Source of the DNA: Clostridium_AD sp937920395
GTDB taxonomy: Bacteria > Bacillota > Clostridia > Clostridiales > Clostridiaceae
Length of the DNA: 64,000 bases
Direction: 5' to 3'
NCBI GenBank assembly: GCA_052274345.1
Contig: DAVZGP010000012.1
Location: 1 to 64,000, forward strand
The translations under genes and the position numbers were made by a program. Under the pieces are notes generated by a model that saw only the letters and a program-made list of their open reading frames with translations, had not been told where the DNA came from and did not search any database. Shown piece by piece: positions 18,434 to 27,131 of the stretch (positions within the stretch are counted from its first letter, which is position 1; each line of letters opens with the position of its first letter).

Positions 18434-21400
18434 TATTATAAGTCTTCACCCCGCTCCCCAATACGTCTTCCTGATCTTCCTTTGTTTCAATCGTTTTACT
18501 AGTATCTTTTTCTTTACTTGCTTTGTTAATTTCATTTTCCTCGCAAGTTTCACTTATTCCATTTTCTTCATTTGTTTCATTTGATAAGAGTTCCCATATT
18601 TCCTTGTCCTTCTTATCTTTTATTATCTTATAAGTATTTTCTTTTAATGTAGGGTCAAATTGGCAAATAGCCGTATATTCACAATAACTACATGGAGTAA
18701 TATCCTTTTTCTTATATGGTTTTATGTCTATTTCTCCAGAAAGCATTCCCTCACAAGTTTTTATAAGGTTCTCTTTTACATGATTAAGTAGCATATCAAA
18801 CTGCTCCATAGTTGCAACTGATGATCTTGAGCCTAATTCTCCATTTTTCTTAATAGATGCTGGAACAACTAGGGATGCACCTTCTATATTTCTGTCCATC
18901 TCCCTAATTATCTTAGTATCTGCTAGTAGTAACCCCTTCATCTTTAATGCTTTCATTATAGCTTTTTCTAGTTCTTCTTCATCTAAATTGTTTTTAGCCT
19001 TTATCACTGGGTCATCTATTTTGAAATATAGTATACCTGCTGGAAAAATAGGTTCATCAACGCTTTCGCTTGTTATAGCATTTTCTTTAGACAAAGCTTT
19101 CTCATTTCTAAGCATAGCATCTAAATAGGTAAGCAGCTGTATTTGAAGTCCATAATATACATCGGATAATTTAAAATCCTTATTCCCAGATTTATAGTCT
19201 ATTATCCTGTAAAATTCCTCTCCCTCATTTATTAGCTTATCCACTCTATCAATTCTACCAACTAAATTTACTATTTCACCTGTTGATAGTTCTACTTGTA
19301 TCGGTGGATAATCTCCTTCATTATTGCCAAAGGACACTTCATAACCAAAAGGTTCAAAACCACTATTTTTCATCTGCTCAACTATTACGTAGATAGTTTT
19401 CTTTAAAACTCTTTTAAGTCTCTCTGTAAAGTACTTGTACCTTGGGGTGCTGTTTAATATATATCCACTGGTACCCGCATCCGCTTCTTTCTCTACTATG
19501 CTTCCTATATTTTTCTCACACCAATTTCTATCAAGATCTGCCCATTTTATTTCACTTTTATCCACAAGTTTTGAAAAATCATCGAGCACACTGTGCATAA
19601 AACTACCTAAGTCTGGGGATGAAAATGTAAAAGTCTTTCGCTCTTTTGCTTTTAATCCGTATTGAACAAAATATGCAAAAGGACATTCTTCATATTTTTC
19701 TATTCTAGAGACACTAAAGTAATTTTTTTCTCCATAAAGTCGTTTTACCTTTTCTTTCTCAAGCATTTTCACTTCATTTTTATAGTCAAACCCTTGAAAA
19801 ATGGTATTACTTTTTTCTCTCCATAATGGATCTTTCTGATACCATTTATAAACCGCGATCCAAAGTGGTGATATATTCCCCTCCTCTAAATATCTTCTAA
19901 GTGAAAATATTAAATCATTAAAGGTTGGCACTTTAGCACATACCTGATAAAAATCACGTAATACATGTTTATCAAATGCTTCATACCCATCTCTTGGTTT
20001 TTCCTTATTATGCAAGCTGTCACTACTAAGCGTTATATTGCTTTCCTCTATTAGATTTTTAAATAAGGCTTTAAACCTTGTTATTATAATCGAGGGTCTC
20101 AAAGTTTTACCTTCATAATCTGCTATAGGATAAGTTATATTTAAATATTTACTTGGAATAGTTATAGTTGCATATATTAAATACTGCTCATTAAACACCT
20201 CGGTTTTTGTGTCACTGGCGAGTTCTACCCCGTTTTCTTTTAAAATCATTCTGTCGCTATCTGTAAATATCCCCTCTTCCTTACTTGCCTTTGGGAATAC
20301 TCCATCATTTACCCCTATAATATATAATGCTTTTATGTCATGACTTTTTATACGCTCAACACTACTAATCGTTACTCCATCAAGTGCCGGTGGAATAAGC
20401 CCCATTTGATGTTTGCTAAATCCCATGGATAGGACTTTTACGAAATCCTCAAGAGATAGGGTTTCTTTACCAATAACCTCCACCATCTGATCTAATAACT
20501 CCATAACTAAATTCCATATTTTACTGTACTCAGTAACAAGTTCCTGATCCCCTTCTGCTTTAAAACTTTCTATCCATTTCTCTAAGGTTTTATATACATT
20601 TATAGACTCTAGGAATTCAAATAAAGTTGTACATATTTTTGTGACAGTGCCTTTACCTTTTAATTTCTCCTTAAATTGTAATAATGGAACAATTATTTTG
20701 TCCCTTGTTTCATTTAAAATCTTAATTGTAGACTCAACTTTATGTGTTTCTTCATCGCTTGCCTTATCATTGTTATAATAATCTCTAAAATAATAATCTA
20801 TTTTTTCCTGCCATAAATCCATTTCTGTCCATTTTCTCTTACCCTTTATACCAGTTGCGATAATAAAGTTTTCTAATATATCTATATGCTGCTTTTCTAT
20901 ATCCAAAAGTCCTGTTTTAAGATACCTAAACATTGCCTCATAACTAAAGTTTTTAGTGAAAATCTCAACAACTCCGGTTATTAAAACGATTAAAGGGTTA
21001 CTTGTTATATCTTTTTTCTTATCTATAAATAAAGGAATATTATATTCCGTAAATATCGCTTTTATCAATTTCTCATAGGTTGGTAAATCTCTAGTAACTA
21101 CTGCTATTTTGTTAAATCTTATATTCTCATCTCTACATATTTTTAGGATATCCCTTGCTACATATTCTACTTCACTGTAACCATTAAGGGCTTTAAATAT
21201 CTTTATATTTTCACATTTATTTACTAATGGCGTATAAGGAAATGCAAAATAATTCTTCTCAAGAAACGAAAGTTCAATATTATCTTTAAATTTAGACTCT
21301 TTATTGCCTTGTAGTTCTATAGGTGCTTCTATGCTTGTCCCACTCTCATTCGCCAAATTTAAAAGATTATCTTCTGTAAACTTTATAGAATAAAATGCAT

Positions 21401-22130
21401 CAGAGGGCTCCATAAATTTTGAATGCTCCGAGCTTTTTAGAGGCAAAGTTATATTTATTCTATTAGCCTTTTTATACAACTTTTCTAGTACTCCATATTG
21501 CTGTGGTGTAAATCCTGTAAACTCATCAAGCCAGAACTCCGCTCCATCAAAAATGTTACATTCATCAAGACGACTACATAAACGAGTCAAATCATCGTCA
21601 GGATCCACATAATTTATGTTTAAAATATTATCAAACTCTCCATATATAAGAGATAAATCTATTATTTTATCTATAAGTAATGGATTCTCGCCTAAATCTT
21701 CTTTTACCTTATTTAGATCAGCAATCGAAATCCCATATTTTTTAAACTCAGTGATAACGCTAGCTACATTATCTACAAAGCCCCTTTGCCTTGATGCTCC
21801 TTTAAACACCTTGAATTCTTCTCCATTCTTTTGAAGTATACTATGAATAAGCATTGCCTTTCCTGATGTATCCATAGGTTTAAGGGTTATGCCTCCAACT
21901 TCACTAAATACTTTGTATGCTAATCTATTAAAACTAAGTACTTGGACATTTTTTATTCCTGTTGATCCAACTACTTTTATAAGATTTTTTTCAGCTTGAA
22001 AAGAGAATTGTTCTGGGACCAAAAGTACTAGAGGTTTCTCCGTTTCTTCCTTTTGCCTGCGCTTTATATCATCTAAACAGAAAGTACTTTTACCCTTTCC
22101 AGCTCCTCCATAGATAAATCTCAAACTCAC
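18423..22130 (-). CDS. addB: ATP-dependent nuclease subunit AddB
   Basis: 1,235 residues. AddB is the partner of AddA, with an inactivated helicase fold, Walker A GGAGKGKST at the N-terminus, and a C-terminal Fe-S nuclease domain. The nuclease motif IIDYKSGNKDF is near residue 985, and four cysteines typical of the 4Fe-4S staple are seen (EECPFAYF plus CSYCEYTAIC). A charged tail of about 50 residues rich in E, K and N follows the last Cys and looks disordered. The first gene of the addBA operon. Confidence 0.96.
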   Translation of the reverse strand: MSLRFIYGGAGKGKSTFCLDDIKRRQKEETEKPLVLLVPEQFSFQAEKNLIKVVGSTGIKNVQVLSFNRLAYKVFSEVGGITLKPMDTSGKAMLIHSILQKNGEEFKVFKGASRQRGFVDNVASVITEFKKYGISIADLNKVKEDLGENPLLIDKIIDLSLIYGEFDNILNINYVDPDDDLTRLCSRLDECNIFDGAEFWLDEFTGFTPQQYGVLEKLYKKANRINITLPLKSSEHSKFMEPSDAFYSIKFTEDNLLNLANESGTSIEAPIELQGNKESKFKDNIELSFLEKNYFAFPYTPLVNKCENIKIFKALNGYSEVEYVARDILKICRDENIRFNKIAVVTRDLPTYEKLIKAIFTEYNIPLFIDKKKDITSNPLIVLITGVVEIFTKNFSYEAMFRYLKTGLLDIEKQHIDILENFIIATGIKGKRKWTEMDLWQEKIDYYFRDYYNNDKASDEETHKVESTIKILNETRDKIIVPLLQFKEKLKGKGTVTKICTTLFEFLESINVYKTLEKWIESFKAEGDQELVTEYSKIWNLVMELLDQMVEVIGKETLSLEDFVKVLSMGFSKHQMGLIPPALDGVTISSVERIKSHDIKALYIIGVNDGVFPKASKEEGIFTDSDRMILKENGVELASDTKTEVFNEQYLIYATITIPSKYLNITYPIADYEGKTLRPSIIITRFKALFKNLIEESNITLSSDSLHNKEKPRDGYEAFDKHVLRDFYQVCAKVPTFNDLIFSLRRYLEEGNISPLWIAVYKWYQKDPLWREKSNTIFQGFDYKNEVKMLEKEKVKRLYGEKNYFSVSRIEKYEECPFAYFVQYGLKAKERKTFTFSSPDLGSFMHSVLDDFSKLVDKSEIKWADLDRNWCEKNIGSIVEKEADAGTSGYILNSTPRYKYFTERLKRVLKKTIYVIVEQMKNSGFEPFGYEVSFGNNEGDYPPIQVELSTGEIVNLVGRIDRVDKLINEGEEFYRIIDYKSGNKDFKLSDVYYGLQIQLLTYLDAMLRNEKALSKENAITSESVDEPIFPAGILYFKIDDPVIKAKNNLDEEELEKAIMKALKMKGLLLADTKIIREMDRNIEGASLVVPASIKKNGELGSRSSVATMEQFDMLLNHVKENLIKTCEGMLSGEIDIKPYKKKDITPCSYCEYTAICQFDPTLKENTYKIIKDKKDKEIWELLSNETNEENGISETCEENEINKASKEKDTSKTIETKEDQEDVLGSGVKTYNNEK

Positions 22131-22522
22131 AAAAACACGTCCCTTCCTTTTATAATTTAGACAAATTCTATAAATAAACTAATGTACTTGCATGTTATTT
22201 ATTTTAAAATATTTTTAATATATCTTTTATATATATTATACCATGTATGATTTGTCTTAATGAATATCATCAGTTTTTGTTGACGATATTTCGGACTAAA
22301 AATATCAAAAACATTAGTTTTTTTTTAATTCCGTTTTTGTAATTCTTTACTCAATTTGCTTGTTTTCATGGTGGACTACATGGGACAAGCTCTCCGTGCA
22401 CTATATTTAAAATAAATCAAAGCATATAAAAGGATCCATGTAGTGCATTAGAATATGTTTAAGCATTACATGAACCCTTTTATTAAATTGTTTTATTTAT
22501 ATTTCTAGCTTGTTCTTTATTT
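22131..22522. other. Intergenic region between addB and the phosphoglucomutase gene
   Basis: No gene seen. Holds the addB upstream region, an ACTACATGG motif (about 22374) that recurs inverted as CCATGTAGT in the terminator hairpin of the next gene, and that terminator. Confidence 0.6.
22428..22482 (-). terminator. Terminator downstream of the phosphoglucomutase gene
   Basis: AAAAGGATCCATGTAGTGC (22428) pairs imperfectly with GCATTACATGAACCCTTTT (to 22481). On the minus strand it ends in TTTT. Confidence 0.7.
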
Positions 22523-24247
22523 CTATTTTGTGCTTTGAAGTTTCGCTATTATAACTTTTTCCATTTCCACTAGTTTATCTTCTGCAGCTTTTAGAGTTTT
22601 TCCTTTAGAGTACATATATATTTTAATTTTTGGTTCTGTACCTGAAGGTCTTACTGCATACCAGCTATCATCATCAAAATAGAACTTAAGTACATTAGAT
22701 TTTTCTATTCCACTAGGTTCTTCTGTACCATTCAAAATGTCATAAGACTTCTCAACTTCATAATCTATAAACTTTGTAAGCTTTGAACTACCTATTGTTA
22801 ATAAATAATCTTTTCTGTATTCTTCCATCATTCTAGAAATTCTTTCTTGTCCTTCTATACCTTCTAAAACTAAAGATATTAGGTTTTCTCTATAATATCC
22901 AAACTCTACATAAATCTCATTTAATATATCTAATAACGTTTTGCCTTTTGATTTATAATAAGCCGCTGCCTCACATAAAAGCATTGACGCTATAACTGCA
23001 TCCTTATCACGAACAAAAGTCCCAGCAACATAACCGATACTTTCCTCATATCCGAATATAAACTCAAAGCTATTATCCTTTTTAAAATCTTGAATTTTGC
23101 TACAAATATTTTTGAAGCCTGTAAGTACTTCAAAAGTTTCTACACCATATTTTTTAGCTATTGCCTTGCCTAAATCTCCTGTTACTAAAGATTTAACTAT
23201 AGCAGCATTTTTAGGAAGTGTGCCTTTTTCTTTCATTCCCTCAATAACATACTTTATTAGTATAGCCCCTGTTTGATTACCATTAAATGCAACATATTCG
23301 CCATGCGAATCTCTAACCATTATTGCAAGTCTATCACAATCGGGGTCAGTAGCTATTAACAATTCTGCCCCTTCTTTTTTCCCAAGTGCTCTTGCATATT
23401 TGAAGGCTTTTACATCCTCGGGATTAGGATATCCAACAGTTGTAAAATCTGGATCTGGCTTTTCTTGCTCTGGTACTACTATTATATTAGTAAATCCTCT
23501 TTCCTTAAGAACCCTTCTTACAGGCACATTTCCAGTACCATTTAGAGGAGTGTATACAATTTTAATATCTTTATCTATATTGTCTCTTATAGCTAGTCCC
23601 TTTACTTTCTCCATATACTCATCATCCATTGCTTTTCCAAGTATTACTATTAACCCTTTTTCCTTTGCTTCCTCAATATCCATAACTTTTATAGTACTAA
23701 AGTCTGTAATACTCTTGATTTTTTCTGTTATTCCCTTTGCAGTAGATGATAAAATTTGTGCACCATCTTCCCAATAAACCTTGTATCCATTATATTCTTT
23801 AGGGTTATGACTAGCAGTCACAACAATTCCAGCAGCTGTATGTAACGTTCTTACTGCATAAGATAGTTCTGGCGTAGGTCTTAATTCTTCAAATAAATAT
23901 GCTTTAATTCCATTTGCTGCTAATACTTGTGCTGCTGTAGCTGCAAATTTAACAGAATAATGTCTGCAGTCATAAGCTATTGCTACACCTCTATCCATAT
24001 ATTCTTTTCCATATTCCTTAATATAATCTGCAAGCCCTTGCGTTGCCCTTGAAATAATATATATATTCATTCGGTTAAGTCCTGCACCTAACTTTCCTCT
24101 TAAACCTGCAGTACCAAACTCTAAATCCATATAAAATCTGTCTTCAATCTCCTTGTCATCATTTTTTATGGATTTTAATTCTTCTCGTGTCTCTTCATCA
24201 AAGTACTTATTATTTACCCATTCTTCGTATCTTTTTATATAAGTCAT
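22523..24247 (-). CDS. pgcA: Phosphoglucomutase / phosphomannomutase
   Basis: 574 residues, full length for the PgcA type of alpha-D-phosphohexomutase, which interconverts glucose-1-P and glucose-6-P for glycolipid and envelope sugar synthesis. All four domain signatures are present: the phosphoserine loop TASHNPKEYNG (about 145), metal loop ATDPDCDRLAI (about 305), sugar loop GYEESIGY (about 405) and phosphate loop RPSGTEPKIKIY (about 535). A single-gene unit with its own terminator. Confidence 0.95.
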   Translation of the reverse strand: MTYIKRYEEWVNNKYFDEETREELKSIKNDDKEIEDRFYMDLEFGTAGLRGKLGAGLNRMNIYIISRATQGLADYIKEYGKEYMDRGVAIAYDCRHYSVKFAATAAQVLAANGIKAYLFEELRPTPELSYAVRTLHTAAGIVVTASHNPKEYNGYKVYWEDGAQILSSTAKGITEKIKSITDFSTIKVMDIEEAKEKGLIVILGKAMDDEYMEKVKGLAIRDNIDKDIKIVYTPLNGTGNVPVRRVLKERGFTNIIVVPEQEKPDPDFTTVGYPNPEDVKAFKYARALGKKEGAELLIATDPDCDRLAIMVRDSHGEYVAFNGNQTGAILIKYVIEGMKEKGTLPKNAAIVKSLVTGDLGKAIAKKYGVETFEVLTGFKNICSKIQDFKKDNSFEFIFGYEESIGYVAGTFVRDKDAVIASMLLCEAAAYYKSKGKTLLDILNEIYVEFGYYRENLISLVLEGIEGQERISRMMEEYRKDYLLTIGSSKLTKFIDYEVEKSYDILNGTEEPSGIEKSNVLKFYFDDDSWYAVRPSGTEPKIKIYMYSKGKTLKAAEDKLVEMEKVIIAKLQSTK

Positions 24248-24535
24248 CCTAAATCACACCTTTCCAAATAATTACCATTTGATTACATTATACAGTATAT
24301 CTTCAACATTTAAAATATCTAAAAACATATTTAAACATCTTTTTTTACAAATTATGTTTGTTATATGTAACACTTTACCTTTTACAGCATAGAATATAAG
24401 ATACATTAATAATCTTCAGAAGGTGCCCCTCCTTGAATGTGATTATATTTGATCATTTCTATACAAAAAAACTATTATTTTTCCTTCTGAAGTTATTAGT
24501 GGAATCTAATTTATGAACGATTTGTCAATTATCAA
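24248..24535. other. Intergenic stretch with a 16-bp inverted repeat
   Basis: TAATAATCTTCAGAAGG at 24407-24423 pairs with CCTTCTGAAGTTATTA at 24483-24498 across about 59 nt. On the minus strand the enclosed segment contains a 16-codon frame (MIKYNHIQGGAPSEDY) ending inside the second arm. It could be a leader for the phosphoglucomutase gene or chance; there is no good ribosome site near its ATG. Confidence 0.4.
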
Positions 24536-24652
24536 TTAGTTATTAACCGTCCCTCAGGTTTCGCTTTCCTTCAATTCTTCAATTAGTTGTTAACCGTCCC
24601 TCAAGTTTCGTTTTCCTTCAATTCTTCAATTAGTTGCTAACCGTCCCCAATC
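24536..24652 (-). repeat. Three-unit AACCGTCCC repeat cluster
   Basis: Inverted-orientation members of the GGGACGGTT family, with cores at 24545, 24592 and 24639 (period 47 bp) and spacer TTTCCTTCAATTCTTC. Directly downstream of the beta-lactamase-like gene. Confidence 0.85.
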
Positions 24653-24660
24653 TTTGCTGG

Positions 24661-25608
24661 TCATTCTTGAGCGTCATAAATCATTTTTGATACCTTAGCA
24701 ATAATTTCTTTTGCCTGAGGAAGTTCTTTTGTAAACACAACAAGAATATATGGATTATCCTTATATATAATAGCTGTATCGTTTACACATGATGCATAGT
24801 CTCCAATTTTATGTGCTACTATTTGGTGTGGAATATACTTGTCTATTCTGTCATTGCATTTTGTCTTTTCCATAGTTTCAATCATAGAACTATAATATTT
24901 ATTCTCATCAGGATTTAAATATAATCTCTCTAATATTTTAAAATAATCCTTTGATGTAATATTATTTTCTTTATGAGCTATAGGATGCCCAACAATTTTT
25001 TCAATATAGTCATATTTATTTTGGTTGCCTATTTTTCTTAAAATCATATTTATTGCTATATTGTCCGAATATATTATAGAATAATCACTTAATGTTTTTA
25101 TGGCAATTGGTTTACTTAAGTCCATTCCTTGAAGTATTCCAGCACCATCTTCGAAATCTACATCTTGATATGCTATCTTTTCCTTTATATCTAGTTTTTC
25201 ATCTTGAATCATATCATACATGAGCATATTTATAGGTACTTTTATAGTACTTGCTGCTACAAACTGCTTATCTGGATTAATCTCAATGAATTTTTTAGAA
25301 TTAATGTCATAGTAGACCATCCCAAATTTATCAATATTATCACCCAATAATATTTTAATTTTTTTCTCTAAATTGTCTAAATTAGTTTGTTTTAGAATAT
25401 TTTCTTTTGTATTACTTTGTTTGTTTCCTAATAAAGTATGTGACTTCGGTACGTCCTTAGACAATCCGTAATTATTACTTTTATTGTTAATAGATGTATG
25501 ATTTGTGGTATAAATACTTTTCGTCGCTACTACCCGATTTTTACTTATACTCACTACTGAAAAAAATATTATTATTGCTATTAAAATCTTAATATTCTTA
25601 TTCTGCAT
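24661..25608 (-). CDS. Class A beta-lactamase-like serine hydrolase, secreted
   Basis: 315 residues. An N-terminal hydrophobic segment (about 8-18) suggests export or a membrane anchor, followed by a Ser/Asn/Lys-rich linker of about 70 residues. The penicillin-binding fold motifs are visible: S-x-x-K in AASTIKVPINM, S-D-N in IYSDNIAINM, and a third-strand motif HKIGDYASC where class A enzymes have K-T/S-G. The Thr to Ile change and a Cys nearby are unusual and make efficient beta-lactam hydrolysis uncertain. Related proteins act as D,D-peptidase-like or resistance enzymes. A single gene. Confidence 0.85.
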   Translation of the reverse strand: MQNKNIKILIAIIIFFSVVSISKNRVVATKSIYTTNHTSINNKSNNYGLSKDVPKSHTLLGNKQSNTKENILKQTNLDNLEKKIKILLGDNIDKFGMVYYDINSKKFIEINPDKQFVAASTIKVPINMLMYDMIQDEKLDIKEKIAYQDVDFEDGAGILQGMDLSKPIAIKTLSDYSIIYSDNIAINMILRKIGNQNKYDYIEKIVGHPIAHKENNITSKDYFKILERLYLNPDENKYYSSMIETMEKTKCNDRIDKYIPHQIVAHKIGDYASCVNDTAIIYKDNPYILVVFTKELPQAKEIIAKVSKMIYDAQE

Positions 25609-25941
25609 CCACCCTTACCCCTCCTCCTTTTCAGTGATCTTAGAACTGCCCTACTATATGTTTTAATATGTCATTTAAGCTGTATTTATGCTAACAAATT
25701 ATAAATTTATTTTATTATTTACATTATACCTTATATTTCACTGTTATTTACATTTATTTATTTGTAAAGTCTATTTTTAGTTAGGGACGGTTAGCAACTA
25801 ATTATTGAACTACTTGAACTGATAAACTGGGGACGGTTAGCAATTAATTCGTCTAATTTGATAATGTATTTCAAATATGAATAATATCCTGGTGTATAGT
25901 CAATAATTCAAACAAATTGATATTAGAAAGGGTGATTCTTT
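25609..25941. other. Upstream region of the Y1 transposase gene
   Basis: AT-rich, no gene seen. Holds the two-unit repeat at 25784-25850 and the start regions of the divergent beta-lactamase-like and transposase genes. Confidence 0.6.
25784..25850 (+). repeat. Two-unit GGGACGGTTAGCAA repeat, 5' flank of the transposase
   Basis: Cores at 25784 and 25830 (period 46 bp), in the same orientation as the transposase gene and opposite to the pair at 27059/27103 on its other side. Confidence 0.88.
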
Positions 25942-26853
25942 ATGCCAAGAACGTTTAGATTAAAAAGCGATGAATCAATATATCATGTTATGTGCAAAAG
26001 TATAACTGAGGTATCTTTGTTCAAGGATGATGAGGATAAAAAGAAGTATCTAGCTCTTACAAAAAAGTATAAAACTCTTTATAATTTTAAGCTTTACGGG
26101 TATTGTCTAATGGATAATCATTTACACTTAATCATTGATGCCAATGGATCCGATATATCCAAAATAATGCATGGTATAAATTTTTCTTATGCAATGTATT
26201 ATAATAAAAAACATGGTCGGGAAGGTCATCTTTTTAGAGATAGATTTAAAAGTTTAATAGTTGCCAATGATAGGTATTTGAGGACTCTATCACTATATAT
26301 ACATAATAACCCTACAGATATAGTTGACTATAAAAATTGCCCTGAACTATATGTTTTTTCTAGCTTAGCAATATTTATAGGAAAAAGGCGTGATTACTTC
26401 AAGTTGGTTGATTTCAGATTTGTGATGAGCCTTTTTGGAGAAAACATTAAAAGTGCAAGAAGAAATTACTATAATCTTATTTTTACGTGTAATGAAGAAA
26501 AATTGATGCAAGAAATAGAATTTGAAGATGAAAATTCAGATTATAACACTGAAAGAAATCTGCTTGTAAGAAACTTTAAGCCCGAGGATATATTAGATTT
26601 CATATCGTCAAAAATGAACGTACCAAGGGTTCATCTTCACATGAAGTACAGTAGAAAGCTTGTTCAAGCGAAAGCATTAGTGGTTGTGCTAATGAGGAGT
26701 CTGTGTAATTTTACATCGAGTGATATCTCGGGCGCACTTGGTAACATTACAACTGCCAGAGTATCGACGTTAAGCACTATTGGAATTGACTTAATTGGTA
26801 CAAATAAAAAATTTGAAAATATTATTGATGATTTTATTAAATGTTATGCTTAA
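25942..26853 (+). CDS. REP-associated tyrosine transposase (Y1_Tnp, RAYT-like)
   Basis: 303 residues. The N-terminal half is a Y1 HUH transposase domain: the metal-binding His pair is in DNHLHLIID, and the candidate catalytic Tyr lies in NFSYAMYYNKKHGREGHLF. The C-terminal half contains ARAL-type helix-turn-helix sequence ALVVVLMRSLCNFTSSDIS and ALGNITTARVS, resembling the DnaA C-terminal DNA-binding helix set found in some firmicute members. Single-copy housekeeping transposases of this class nick single-stranded REP-type repeats instead of moving as insertion sequences. Flanked on both sides, in inverted orientation, by repeats with GGGACGGTT cores. AAAGGGTG is the ribosome site. Confidence 0.93.
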   Translation: MPRTFRLKSDESIYHVMCKSITEVSLFKDDEDKKKYLALTKKYKTLYNFKLYGYCLMDNHLHLIIDANGSDISKIMHGINFSYAMYYNKKHGREGHLFRDRFKSLIVANDRYLRTLSLYIHNNPTDIVDYKNCPELYVFSSLAIFIGKRRDYFKLVDFRFVMSLFGENIKSARRNYYNLIFTCNEEKLMQEIEFEDENSDYNTERNLLVRNFKPEDILDFISSKMNVPRVHLHMKYSRKLVQAKALVVVLMRSLCNFTSSDISGALGNITTARVSTLSTIGIDLIGTNKKFENIIDDFIKCYA

Positions 26854-27049
26854 TTATAGTCCACTCGTTAATATAATAAGTCAAAAAATTAACATAACAA
26901 TAATTAAATATTATTAATCTAAAATACTCGGACAAGCTTATTAAAATAAACTATTTAACTTATTAGTGATAAAAATAAGTCAATATAATACTATAAATAA
27001 TGCTACTGTACAGATTTTCATCAAAACTCACTAATCTCTAATTATCTAA

Positions 27050-27115
27050 TTAATAGTTAACCGTCCCACTCATTTGATTCATTTAATTATTAATTACTTG
27101 TTAACCGTCCCCTAC
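27050..27115 (-). repeat. Two-unit AACCGTCCC repeat, 3' flank of the transposase
   Basis: Cores at 27059 and 27103 (period 44 bp), inverted relative to the pair upstream of the transposase gene. Confidence 0.88.
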
Positions 27116-27131
27116 CTCTAACCGTTTTTTA

